DNA from: CAVTQY01 sp963736975
Lineage (GTDB): Bacteria; Pseudomonadota; Alphaproteobacteria; Acetobacterales; Acetobacteraceae
Length of the DNA stretch: 64,000 bases
Direction: 5' to 3'
NCBI GenBank assembly: GCA_963736975.1
Contig: CAVTQY010000002.1
Coordinates: forward strand, 372,001 to 436,000
Part shown: one piece after another, positions 7,225-15,607 of the stretch
Numbering within the stretch: position 1 is the stretch's first letter
Layout of the letters: the number at the start of each line of letters is the position of its first letter
Notes under the pieces: generated by a model
Told to the model about the DNA's origin: nothing
The model's database searches: none
What the model saw: only the letters and a program-made list of their open reading frames with translations
Translations under genes and position numbers: made by a program

Positions 7225-10200
7225 ATGGTTCAGTCCACGCTGCATCTCGAAGTTGCAGAGTTCCGCGATGCCGATCATTGGCGCTTTGTGCTGAAGGAGG
7301 CCGGCGGGGCGTTCCTGGCCGACCACGTCGCCGCGCTCGATCGGGCCGATGCCCACTATGCCGCGCTAGTCGATCTGCCGGGCTATCTGCGCATGCATAG
7401 CGCACCGGATACCCGTGCGGCTGATGAGCAGCGGCTACTTGTTGAGGTAGGTAGTTGGATCGGCAAGCAAGTGTTGGGCCGGAGCCTTGCGGAGAAGCTG
7501 CTGTCGCGGGTGCCGCCGTCGGTGGTGGTGCGCGTGCTGGTCCCGCCGACGGCAGAGCGGCTGCTCGCGTTGCCGCTCGAGATCGCACGGCTGGACGGCG
7601 GCGAGCCCCTGTCGGTGCAGGGCGTCAGCTTCGTGTTCGAGACGACCGGCACGGCGCCGCCACGAGCGGAGCCAGTCGGCGAGCGGCTGCGCATCCTGGC
7701 ACTATTCAGCCTGCCGCCGGTCGGCAGCCCGCTGAATCTCCGCCGCGAGCGGCAGATGCTGCGTAATCTGGTACGCCGCTTGGCCGGCGCGGCCGGTCTT
7801 GGGGTGGAGTTGCACGTCCTGCAATACGGCGTGACGCGGAAGAGCCTGCAGGAGGTGCTGGAGCAGGGCGAGGGCTGGGACGTCATCCATTTCTCCGGCC
7901 ATGGCCAGCCGGGCGCGCTGCTGCTGGAGCGCTCCGATGGCAAGCCGGACGAGGTCTCCTCGATCGATCTCGCAAAGCTGCTCCGACAGGCGGGCGGACG
8001 GGTGAAACTGGTGACCTTGTCGGCCTGCCTGTCGGCAGCGGCCAGCGTCGCGCAGACGCTGTCCTGGCTTGGCTTCTCGGAGGGAGAGGCGGCGAAGCGC
8101 GACGCCTCGCCGGCTGTAACCACGGAAAAGCAGGACACCAAGGCGGCGCCGACGGTCGCGCGGGCGCTGACCGAAACGCTCGATTGCGCGGTACTGGCGA
8201 TGCGCTACGCGGTCGAGGACGAGTTCGCGATGAACCTGGCGCGGGAACTCTACGACCGGCTGTTCCGCCAGAAGCAGCCATTGCCGCAGGCGACAAGGCT
8301 GGCGCTTGCCAGTGTCGCTGGGGGCGAACGAGGAATCCCCGCCGTGGGTGCGCTCTCCGCCGCGGCGCCGGCGCTGTTCGGTCCACGTTCTGCGGACCTG
8401 ATGCTCGTCCCGCCCAAGGGCACGGGGATCGACGCGGATACGTCGCTCGCTTTCGTGCCGAAGCTGCCGGAGCACTTTGTCGGCCGGGTGTCGGCGATGA
8501 CGCGCGCGAGCGCGGCGCTCGCCACCGAGAGCAGCCGGAGCGGCGTTCTGTTCCACGGCATGGCGGGCGCCGGAAAGACCAGCTGTGCGGTCGAGCTCGT
8601 TTATCACCACGCCGCCGTTGGCCGGTTCCAGCGCTTTGTCTGGTTCTCGGCGCCGGAGCAGGGCAAGGACATCGCCCTGGCGCTGCGTGACTTCACACTG
8701 GCGCTGGAACGCCAGATCCCCGACCTGGCCATGCTGCAGGTCATCGACCGCACCGACGCGTTGCGCGACTGGCTGCCACGGCTGGCTGAGGTGCTGGAGA
8801 ACAACGCGCTCCTGATCGTGCTGGACAACCTGGAGAGCCTGCTGACCGAGGCGGGGGTATGGCGGGACGAGCGCTGGGGGTTGCTCGTCGAGGCCCTGCT
8901 GACCGCGGGCGGGCTGTCGCGCACGGTGCTGACCAGCCGCACCCGCCCTGCCGCGCTGCCGGAGTCGACCGAGGTAATCGCGGTGCACGCACTGCCGCGC
9001 GACGAGGCGCTGCTGTTGGTGCGCGAGCTGCGCAACCTGCGCCGGTTGCTCGACGGTGCGAAAGAGACCGGCGTGAGCCAGGAGGCGGGCCGGCAACTGG
9101 TGCGCCGGGTGCTGCGCCTGGTGCAAGGCCATCCCAAGCTGATCGAGCTGGCCGAGGCGCTGGCCGCGGCGCCGGCAAAACTGGCCGCGCAGCTCGACGA
9201 AGCCGACAAGGCGCAGACCGCGGGTGCCGGCGAACTCGACGCCTTCTTCGCCCAAGGCGAGACGCGACTCGGTCCGGCGGAATTTGTGGAGAGCCTGCAT
9301 GGCTGGACCCGCGGCATCGCCGGCGCACTACCGGAGGCTGCACGCACCGGCTTCCATTTCCTTTGCGCCCTGGAGGAGGGTGACCGGCAGGGTTGGATCA
9401 TCGCGGCCAACTGGTCGGACGTGTGGCAGCGCCTTGGCCGCCCGGCGCCGGCGCCGGATTTTCAAGCGGTGCTCGCCCCGCTCGTCGCGGCAGGGCTGGT
9501 CGACAAACAGGCGACCGCCGACCAGGCGGACGAGTTCGAAGTGCTGATCCATCCTGGCATCGCCGAGGCCGGCCGCGCCGAGGCTGGCGCGGACCTGCAG
9601 GCCGCCGTCGATCACGAGCTCGCCGCGACGTGGAACACGCTGTTTCGGAACGCTTGGAAGGCGGAGGGCCGTGAGGCCTGGGCCGGCCCAATGATGGTGC
9701 GCGCCGGGCTGCACGGCTTCCCGTACTTCGCCCGCCTTGGGCACTGGGAGTTGGCTGCGGGAATGATGGACAGGGCCGTGCATCTGGACACATCGCCCGG
9801 TACGATCGCCGCAGTGCTGCCGCTGCTACAAAAGGTGGTCTCTGCCGCGACGGGCACCGAGCGGCAGAATGCGGAAAACCGCGGCATCCTCGCCAAGGTT
9901 CTCGAACTGGCCGGCCGGACCGGCGAGGCGGAAGGCCTGCTCCGCGACCTCATCGCGCAAACTGCCGAGCGGGGTGAGTTTGGGGCCGCCTCTGTAAATT
10001 CAGGCACTTTGGCCAAACTGCTCCGGCGCACCGGTCGGGCGCGCGAAGCCTTACAAGTAATCGAGCGGCAGGCCGAATACACCAAGCAGGCAGGCTACGG
10101 GGCATGGACACAGTTAGCCGACGAGGTTCGGCGTCTGCAGATCCGCGTCGAGCTTGGCGAACATAGCGATGTGCTCGCGCGCGTGCTGGAGCTGCGCGGG

Positions 10201-11019
10201 CAGATGCACCAGTTGCCCGATCCGCCCGAGGCGAACGACCGGTCGGTGACCACGTGGAATGTGCGTGAGACAATGTTGGATGTCGGGCGCAACGCTGCGG
10301 TGGAATCAGGTGAATGGCAGCCAGCCCTTGATCTCAACGCTGAGATTTTGCAGAGCAGCGTCAACCGCGGCGCCGGGGCTTTTGAACTTGCGCGTGGCCG
10401 GTTCAACGATTACGGGCCGCTACTGCGGCTGCAACGTTATGGTGAGGCCCGCAGCCTTTTGCAGCACTGCCGGGACGTGTTCGAGCAGGAGAACGCCGTG
10501 GCGGAGCTCGGGGCGGTGTTCTCTGGCCTTGCGGATCTAGAGGACGAGCTCGGCCGTAAAGAAGCGGCGGGGCGTTTCGAGCAAACGGCAATTCGCTACG
10601 AATATGCTGCGGGAAACCCCAGCAGTATCGCTATCAGCCACTTCAATCTCGCCAAATACCTGACCAAGGCGGATGGCGATTGGCGCGGCGCGCTCGGACA
10701 TCGGCTGGCCGCGGCAATGATCAGATGCATCACCGGATCGGCGGGATTGGAGCAGGCGATCACGGCACTCGCCAGGGATCTTCGCAACGCCGGCGGCCAG
10801 GCGAGCGCGGCTCTGCCCGGCGATTTGGCCGCGCTGTATGCGGACGTGCAGCAAGTCGAAGGCGTGCGCTTCCACGAGTTGATGCAGCGACTGCAGCCGG
10901 ACGAGGCGGCACTGGAACAGCTCCTGCAAGACATTATCGCCGGTGCGAAGAAACGGGCCGACGCAAATGACGGTGCATCGCCTGATCGCGGGCCACAGCA
11001 GGGGGAGGGGTCACAATGA
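7225..11019 (+). CDS. CHAT protease - STAND NTPase - TPR protein
   Basis: A 1264-residue, three-part signalling protein. Residues 150-385 form a CHAT (caspase-like) peptidase: His226 in VIHFSGHG and Cys268 in LVTLSACLSA are the expected catalytic dyad. Residues 415-600 form a STAND/NB-ARC-like NTPase: HFVGR at 417, Walker A GMAGAGKT at 445-452, Walker B LLIVLDNLES at 529-538 and a TSR sensor at 570-572. From about 850 on, helical TPR-like repeats probably sense a ligand. All key residues are intact, so it should be active. The layout matches bacterial NLR/caspase-type defence or programmed-death proteins. It overlaps a small membrane-protein gene by four bases (ATGA), implying a two-gene module. 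No phage or host trigger can be read from sequence. Confidence 0.88.
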   Translation: MVQSTLHLEVAEFRDADHWRFVLKEAGGAFLADHVAALDRADAHYAALVDLPGYLRMHSAPDTRAADEQRLLVEVGSWIGKQVLGRSLAEKLLSRVPPSVVVRVLVPPTAERLLALPLEIARLDGGEPLSVQGVSFVFETTGTAPPRAEPVGERLRILALFSLPPVGSPLNLRRERQMLRNLVRRLAGAAGLGVELHVLQYGVTRKSLQEVLEQGEGWDVIHFSGHGQPGALLLERSDGKPDEVSSIDLAKLLRQAGGRVKLVTLSACLSAAASVAQTLSWLGFSEGEAAKRDASPAVTTEKQDTKAAPTVARALTETLDCAVLAMRYAVEDEFAMNLARELYDRLFRQKQPLPQATRLALASVAGGERGIPAVGALSAAAPALFGPRSADLMLVPPKGTGIDADTSLAFVPKLPEHFVGRVSAMTRASAALATESSRSGVLFHGMAGAGKTSCAVELVYHHAAVGRFQRFVWFSAPEQGKDIALALRDFTLALERQIPDLAMLQVIDRTDALRDWLPRLAEVLENNALLIVLDNLESLLTEAGVWRDERWGLLVEALLTAGGLSRTVLTSRTRPAALPESTEVIAVHALPRDEALLLVRELRNLRRLLDGAKETGVSQEAGRQLVRRVLRLVQGHPKLIELAEALAAAPAKLAAQLDEADKAQTAGAGELDAFFAQGETRLGPAEFVESLHGWTRGIAGALPEAARTGFHFLCALEEGDRQGWIIAANWSDVWQRLGRPAPAPDFQAVLAPLVAAGLVDKQATADQADEFEVLIHPGIAEAGRAEAGADLQAAVDHELAATWNTLFRNAWKAEGREAWAGPMMVRAGLHGFPYFARLGHWELAAGMMDRAVHLDTSPGTIAAVLPLLQKVVSAATGTERQNAENRGILAKVLELAGRTGEAEGLLRDLIAQTAERGEFGAASVNSGTLAKLLRRTGRAREALQVIERQAEYTKQAGYGAWTQLADEVRRLQIRVELGEHSDVLARVLELRGQMHQLPDPPEANDRSVTTWNVRETMLDVGRNAAVESGEWQPALDLNAEILQSSVNRGAGAFELARGRFNDYGPLLRLQRYGEARSLLQHCRDVFEQENAVAELGAVFSGLADLEDELGRKEAAGRFEQTAIRYEYAAGNPSSIAISHFNLAKYLTKADGDWRGALGHRLAAAMIRCITGSAGLEQAITALARDLRNAGGQASAALPGDLAALYADVQQVEGVRFHELMQRLQPDEAALEQLLQDIIAGAKKRADANDGASPDRGPQQGEGSQ

Positions 11020-11276
11020 ACCAACCCAACAGCAGCGAGGAGGTCGCACGCAGGTCGGCGGCGCGGCTTGTCGATATCGATCCGGGATTACCGGATCAGG
11101 TTGAACAGGCGCTCGCGGAAGATCCGCTGTCCCGGCCAGCAGACCGCATACTCGACCCGATTTCGCTGGGCGCGCTCATCGCCAGCATCGCCTCGCTGGG
11201 CTGGACCATATATCACGACATCAAGAAGGACCGCGGCACGGCCGGGCTCGATCGGGCGGGAAGACTCGGCGCCTGA
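11016..11276 (+). CDS. Small single-span membrane protein, partner of CHAT-STAND (3' frameshift likely)
   Basis: An 86-residue protein with a polar N-terminus, a hydrophobic helix at about residues 48-64 (ISLGALIASIASLGWTIY) and a basic end HDIKKDR. The start overlaps the stop of the CHAT-STAND gene, with GGGGGAGGGG just upstream, so translation is coupled. After the TGA at 11274 a well-formed reading continues in the -1 frame from 11273 to TAA at 11398 (TEQLQESDLETGP, then ERHARMISVIAAEIVG). The native protein was thus probably about 127 residues, with a soluble C-terminal helix. It could be the membrane effector or the protease substrate of the adjacent CHAT enzyme; both are inference. Confidence 0.72.
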   Translation: MNQPNSSEEVARRSAARLVDIDPGLPDQVEQALAEDPLSRPADRILDPISLGALIASIASLGWTIYHDIKKDRGTAGLDRAGRLGA

Positions 11277-11403
11277 CCGAGCAGCTACAGGAATCGGATC
11301 TGGAGACCGGACCAGTTCCAACTGATCTTTCGCCAGAGCGGCACGCCCGGATGATCAGCGTCATTGCTGCGGAGATCGTTGGTTCCGACCCGGTCTAAAG
11401 CGC

Positions 11404-12165
11404 TTACCGGGCAACGGCTCTCACCGGCAGCTGCACCCTCAGAAACTCCCGCACCTGCTCGATCGTCTTGGCCTTCAACTCCGGCGGCTTGGTCCACGGA
11501 TAGGCCGTCACCTCTGCGCGCGGCGCCAACGCCGCCACGTCCATCGATGCCTGCAATGGATGCGCCGGGGTATCATCCGGCATCACCAGCATCGGTGTCT
11601 TGCAAGACCGCGCAAACTCCCGCGATACGCTGTAAACAAAATCGGGTCGTGCGCGGTAAAGATTGTGCAGATAGGCCTCGATCGTTACCATCGCAACATC
11701 TGGCCGTCGCGCCAGCAGTTCCGGCGCCCACACATCCCGGCCGGACCGGTACATCACGTCGGGATCGTCATCCCGATGCCCCACCGTCTGGCACAGCACG
11801 CCGGCCACCACGCGATCCGGCGCTCGCTCCATCAGCTTCAGCGCAAAGCAACCGCCGATGCAGTACCCCATGAAGAAGAACTGCCGGATGCCCAGGTGGT
11901 CCATCAGCCCGAGCTGATCATCGGTGAACGCGCCCCACGGGTCGTCAACAGCGACAGGCCCCGTGGACTCGCCGCCGTTCGCGTTGCGCTGATCCATCGT
12001 GATGCAGCGGAAGTCGTCCTTGAAGACTTCCATCGCATTGAACACGGCGGTCGGCCAATGGCTGACGCCGGAGTTCAGGCCGCCGCCGGGAGTGACAAGC
12101 AGCGGGAAGCCGCTGCCGGTCTCCTCATAGCGGATGCGGACGTCGCCCTTTTCGTAGAATGGCAT
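11404..12165 (-). CDS. Alpha/beta hydrolase with Cys nucleophile elbow
   Basis: A 253-residue alpha/beta-hydrolase-fold protein. The nucleophile elbow is G100-Y-C102-I-G104, with Cys in place of Ser, as in dienelactone-hydrolase-like enzymes. An oxyanion-type TPGGGLNSG loop lies near residue 25, and the C-terminal part has PDDTPAHPLQASMDVAALAP with a likely catalytic His. The first codons MPFYEKGDVRIRYEETG begin exactly at the first strand, supporting the start. Two relics of its C-terminus lie at 4320 and 6927 in the same orientation, so the gene has been duplicated and lost repeatedly here. The substrate is unknown. Confidence 0.82.
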   Translation of the reverse strand: MPFYEKGDVRIRYEETGSGFPLLVTPGGGLNSGVSHWPTAVFNAMEVFKDDFRCITMDQRNANGGESTGPVAVDDPWGAFTDDQLGLMDHLGIRQFFFMGYCIGGCFALKLMERAPDRVVAGVLCQTVGHRDDDPDVMYRSGRDVWAPELLARRPDVAMVTIEAYLHNLYRARPDFVYSVSREFARSCKTPMLVMPDDTPAHPLQASMDVAALAPRAEVTAYPWTKPPELKAKTIEQVREFLRVQLPVRAVAR

Positions 12166-12254
12166 GGTGTATTTCCCAGGCTGCGGGTTGTGCGTTCTTT
12201 GTCATGGCTGGGCTCGGCCCGGCCGTCCACGTTTTCCTTCATGCGGGCAAGAAA

Positions 12255-12290
12255 GACGTGGATGGCCGGCACGAGGCCGGCCATGACGGT
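12255..12290. repeat. Palindromic GC-rich repeat, left of GIY-YIG gene
   Basis: Contains GACGTGGATGGCCGG and GGCCGGCCATGACGGT separated by a few bases, forming an imperfect hairpin. The same two blocks recur at 12691-12769 on the other side of the GIY-YIG gene. It resembles a REP/BIME-type element. Confidence 0.65.
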
Positions 12291-12370
12291 AAGTGCCGGC
12301 GTCCGCCTTCGCCGGGTTGAGGGCCAGCAGTCCACGTCTTCTTCACCAGTCCCGGCCATTGGGTGTTCGC

Positions 12371-12607
12371 ATGGGCGGATGGGTTTACATCATGACGAAC
12401 CAGCGCAGTGGAACGCTGTATGTCGGGGTTACGAATGACCTGGTTCGTCGGGTTTGGGAGCATCGGCAGGGAATCGGAAGCAATTTTGTTCGTCGATATG
12501 CCCTGAACAGCTTGGTCTACTTCGAACATCATGAAGACGTAGGCACAGCAATTCAGCGAGAGACCAGTCTGAAGCGGTGGCCTCGTGCTTGGAAAGTCGC
12601 CTCTTGA
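12371..12607 (+). CDS. GIY-YIG nuclease-family protein, C-terminal frameshift
   Basis: A small UvrC-like GIY-YIG protein. MGGWVYIMTNQRSGTLYVGV supplies the family's two-part tyrosine signature; Arg in LVRRVWEHR and Glu in IQRETSLKRW complete the usual site. The frame ends at 12607 just after RAWKVAS. In the next frame NPEWRDLYPSLLG follows to TGA at 12657, which is the normal family ending, so one base is missing near 12599. The catalytic core is unaffected. It is bracketed by related palindromic repeats. Members of this group are common mobile-looking singletons of unclear role. Confidence 0.8.
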   Translation: MGGWVYIMTNQRSGTLYVGVTNDLVRRVWEHRQGIGSNFVRRYALNSLVYFEHHEDVGTAIQRETSLKRWPRAWKVAS

Positions 12608-12690
12608 CTGCTCAGAACCCGGAGTGGCGGGACTTGTACCCGTCGCTGCTCGGTTGAAGTTCGATTTTGGTGTCATGTGTGCGGTTAAAA

Positions 12691-12769
12691 GACGTGGATG
12701 GCCGGGCCAAACCCGGCCATCCACGATAGGGGGCCGGCCACGACGATGAGGGCGGCCGGCCATGACGGT
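12691..12769. repeat. Palindromic GC-rich repeats, right of GIY-YIG gene
   Basis: Holds the same GACGTGGATGGCCGG and GGCCGGCCATGACGGT blocks as 12255-12290, with an internal CCGGCCATCCACG inverted copy. It can form one or two strong hairpins. With the left copy it encloses the GIY-YIG gene. Confidence 0.65.
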
Positions 12770-12780
12770 GTACATCGTCC

Positions 12781-13656
12781 TTAATTCGCGGGGGCCAGCT
12801 TGTCCTGCGTCTTGGTTTCGAAATCGCCGGCCTCGTGGCGCTCGTGCAACTGACTCGATGGGTCGCCGCTGGTGCGATTGACCATCCGCCCGCGCCGCAC
12901 CGCCGGCCGTGCATGGATCGCATCGGCCCAGCGAATAACGTTCTTATACTCCTGCACAGACAGGAACTCGGCGGCCCCGTACTGCCCGAACTTCACCAGC
13001 CCGGCGTACCAAGGCCATGCAGCCATATCGGCAATCGTATACACGTCACCTGCAAGATACTCATTTTCCGCCAGCCGCTTATCGAGCACATCGAGCAGCC
13101 GCTTCGTCTCCATCGCAAACCGGTCGATGGCATATTCGATCTTCGTCGGCGCATAGGCGTAGAAATGACCAAATCCGCCGCCGAGATACGGCGCGCTGCC
13201 CATTTGCCAGAACAGCCATGACAGGCATTCGGCGCGTACAGCGACCTCGGTCGGCAGAAACGCCCCGAACTTCTCCGCCAGGTACAACAGGATCGCGCCG
13301 GACTCGAACAGCCGGATCGGCTTCGGACCGCTGCGGTCCACCAGCGCCGGGATTTTGGAATTGGGGCTGATCGCGACGAAGCCGCTGCCGAACTGATCGC
13401 CCTCGCCGATGCGGATCAGCCAAGCATCATACTCCGCGCCCGCATGCCCAAGCGCCAACAGCTCCTCCAGCATCACCGTGACCTTCACGCCGTTCGGTGT
13501 GCCCTGCGAGTAGAGCTGGAGAGGATGGCGCCCGACCGGCAGTTCTTTCTCGTGCGTGGGCCCGGAGATCGGGCGGTTGATGTTCGCGAACTGGCCGCCG
13601 CTTGGCTTGTTCCATGTCCAAACCTTCGGCGGCATATATTCGGATGAGTCCGACAT
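12781..13656 (-). CDS. yghU: Glutathione S-transferase, YghU-type
   Basis: A 291-residue GST of the YghU/YfcG (nu) group. The N-terminal extension MSDSSEYMPPKVWTWNKP and the block GGQFANINRPISGP are characteristic of YghU. The thioredoxin fold starts with LQLYSQGTPNGVKVTVMLEE, where the TPNG segment binds glutathione; the cis-Pro region reads SKIPAL and is followed by FESGAILLYLAEKFG. The helical domain follows to the end. These enzymes act as glutathione-dependent disulfide reductases or peroxidases in the cytosol. It lies just upstream of the radA stop on the same strand, probably as an independent unit. Confidence 0.9.
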   Translation of the reverse strand: MSDSSEYMPPKVWTWNKPSGGQFANINRPISGPTHEKELPVGRHPLQLYSQGTPNGVKVTVMLEELLALGHAGAEYDAWLIRIGEGDQFGSGFVAISPNSKIPALVDRSGPKPIRLFESGAILLYLAEKFGAFLPTEVAVRAECLSWLFWQMGSAPYLGGGFGHFYAYAPTKIEYAIDRFAMETKRLLDVLDKRLAENEYLAGDVYTIADMAAWPWYAGLVKFGQYGAAEFLSVQEYKNVIRWADAIHARPAVRRGRMVNRTSGDPSSQLHERHEAGDFETKTQDKLAPAN

Positions 13657-13674
13657 CTTCCAAACTCCAACAGT

Positions 13675-15045
13675 TTACGACCTACAGCCAAACTGCCCCA
13701 CGAGATCCGCCAGATGCCCGATCTCCTCGAGCCGAAGCCCCTCGGGTGGCGCCGGCGTGCGCCCGCCGCGCGCCACCCGTCGTGGCAGGCACGCCGTATC
13801 GAACCCCAGCTTAGCCGCTTCCTTCAGCCGCGCCTCGGCCTGCGCCACCTGCCGGATCTCGCCAGAAAGCCCCACCTCACCGAAATACACCATCCCGGCG
13901 CTGGTCGGCCGATCGCCGGCCGCCGAGGCAATCGCGGCGGCCACGGCAAGGTCGGCCGCCGGCTCATTCACCCGCAGCCCGCCGGCCACGTTCAGATACA
14001 CATCCGCCGCACCGAGCCGCAGTCCGCAACGCGTCTCCAGCACTGCCAGCAGCATGGATAACCGCCCGCCATCCCAACCGATCACCTGCCGGCGCGGCGC
14101 TCCGCCCGGATTGGGCGCCAGCAGCGCCTGCACCTCCACCAGCACGGGCCGCGTGCCTTCGATGCCCGCAAACACCGCGCTGCCGGCGATGTTGCCGCGC
14201 CGCTCGGCCAGGAACAGCGCCGAGGGGTTCGTCACCTCGGCAAGCCCGCGCTCGGTCATCTCGAACACGCCGATCTCGTCAGTGGCGCCGAAGCGGTTCT
14301 TCACCGCACGCAAGATGCGGAACTGGTGTCCCCGCTCGCCTTCGAAATACAGCACCGCATCGACCATGTGCTCCAGCACGCGCGGTCCGGCGATCGCCCC
14401 GTCCTTGGTCACGTGCCCGACCAGCACCAGCGCGAAGCCGCGCGACTTCGCCAGCCGGATCAGCTCGAACGCGGCGGCTCGCACCTGCGCCACCGTGCCG
14501 GGCGCGCTCTCGATCTGATCGAGCCACATCGTCTGGATCGAATCGATCACCACCAGCGCCGGCCGGCTCGCCTCGAGGCCGGCGGCGATGTCGCGCAGGT
14601 TGATCGCGGCGGCGACGTCGAGCGGCGCCTCCGTCACGCCGAGCCGGCGGGCGCGCAGCCGGACCTGCTCGATCGACTCCTCGCCGGAGACGTAGAGAAC
14701 GGGCTGTCCACTGGCGGCGAGCGCGGCGGCCGCCTGCAGCAGCAGGGTCGATTTGCCGATCCCCGGATCGCCGCCGACCAACACCGCCGAGGCGGGCACG
14801 AGGCCGCCACCCAGCACGCGGTCCAGTTCGGCGATCCCGGTGCCGGCGCGCGGCGGCGGCTCAGCCGTTCCGGCCAGGCGAACGATATCCAACCCGCGAA
14901 CCGGCCCGCCCCTGGCCGCAGGCCCGGGCCGCGGCGCGTCCTCGACGATTGTATTCCAGGCGCCGCAGGCTTCACAGCGTCCGGCCCATTTTGGGCCGAC
15001 GGCACCGCAGCCCTGACAAACGAAACGAACGGCGGGCTTGGCCAA
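13675..15045 (-). CDS. radA: DNA repair protein RadA
   Basis: A RecA-like branch-migration helicase for recombinational repair. N-terminal zinc finger CQGCG ... CEACG (Cys10, 13, 24, 27); Walker A GGDPGIGKST; the RadA signature KNRFGATDE; a C-terminal Lon-type domain (ETRCGLRLGAADVYLNVAGG). The 456 residues match the family. The start is a TTG at 15045, chosen because the sequence from it (MAKPAVRFVCQGCG) is the standard N-terminus and no ATG is near. The preceding gene stops four bases upstream, suggesting coupling. In many alphaproteobacteria radA is followed by cvpA-purF; here 11 kb of accessory DNA separates them. Confidence 0.96.
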   Translation of the reverse strand: MAKPAVRFVCQGCGAVGPKWAGRCEACGAWNTIVEDAPRPGPAARGGPVRGLDIVRLAGTAEPPPRAGTGIAELDRVLGGGLVPASAVLVGGDPGIGKSTLLLQAAAALAASGQPVLYVSGEESIEQVRLRARRLGVTEAPLDVAAAINLRDIAAGLEASRPALVVIDSIQTMWLDQIESAPGTVAQVRAAAFELIRLAKSRGFALVLVGHVTKDGAIAGPRVLEHMVDAVLYFEGERGHQFRILRAVKNRFGATDEIGVFEMTERGLAEVTNPSALFLAERRGNIAGSAVFAGIEGTRPVLVEVQALLAPNPGGAPRRQVIGWDGGRLSMLLAVLETRCGLRLGAADVYLNVAGGLRVNEPAADLAVAAAIASAAGDRPTSAGMVYFGEVGLSGEIRQVAQAEARLKEAAKLGFDTACLPRRVARGGRTPAPPEGLRLEEIGHLADLVGQFGCRS

Positions 15046-15049
15046 TGCA

Positions 15050-15574
15050 CTATGGATTCGTGGTCAGAACGGCCTCGCCCCCCGCCGGGTCCTTCGCCGT
15101 GCTGACCAGCATGTGCCAGGACCGCCCGGCGGCGGAGGCGGCGTATTCCCGGTTGTTCAGATCCTTCTGCAAGGGATCCGCGGTATCATCGGTCGCAGTA
15201 AAGGTGACGTTCGCCTCGCGCAAACCTTTGTCGAGCGCCGCTATCACCTGAGACCCCTTCGCCTGGTCGATGACCACCGAGCACGAACCGCTATCCTCAG
15301 ACACCAGGACAAGGGCGTAGTTGCCGCGCGAGGCGTCATACGCCGCACCCGGCATGCCTTCGAGATACTCGTCGGCACGATCGGCCGGCACCTCCGGATA
15401 GCCGGCGTGGCTCACCCATGACCGTAGCCCGGTCGAGTCGCCGGCGAAGCCGACACAACTGGCGAGGAACAGGGACACACCCAGCGTCGTGGGATCAGGC
15501 GTCGCGTCGGCAGCTTGCGTCGGCGCTGCAAGCACGATAGCGAGAAACGGCAGAATCACACGAATCATGACCAT
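15050..15574 (-). CDS. Periplasmic hypothetical protein (NMCC_0638-like)
   Basis: A 174-residue exported protein. MVMIRVILPFLAIVLAAPTQA is a clear signal peptide, cleaved near AxA. The mature part has the pattern CVGFAGD ... LRSWVSHAGYPEVP and a late SxNREYAASAAGRSWHMLVS, which resembles the NMCC_0638 family seen in many Gram-negatives. Two Cys could form a disulfide. Either of two close ATGs (15574 or 15568) may be used; no strong ribosome site is visible. It sits four bases before radA. Function unknown. Confidence 0.72.
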   Translation of the reverse strand: MVMIRVILPFLAIVLAAPTQAADATPDPTTLGVSLFLASCVGFAGDSTGLRSWVSHAGYPEVPADRADEYLEGMPGAAYDASRGNYALVLVSEDSGSCSVVIDQAKGSQVIAALDKGLREANVTFTATDDTADPLQKDLNNREYAASAAGRSWHMLVSTAKDPAGGEAVLTTNP

Positions 15575-15607
15575 AGGTTAACCCAGCCTGAGTGACGCGA
15601 GCCAGCC

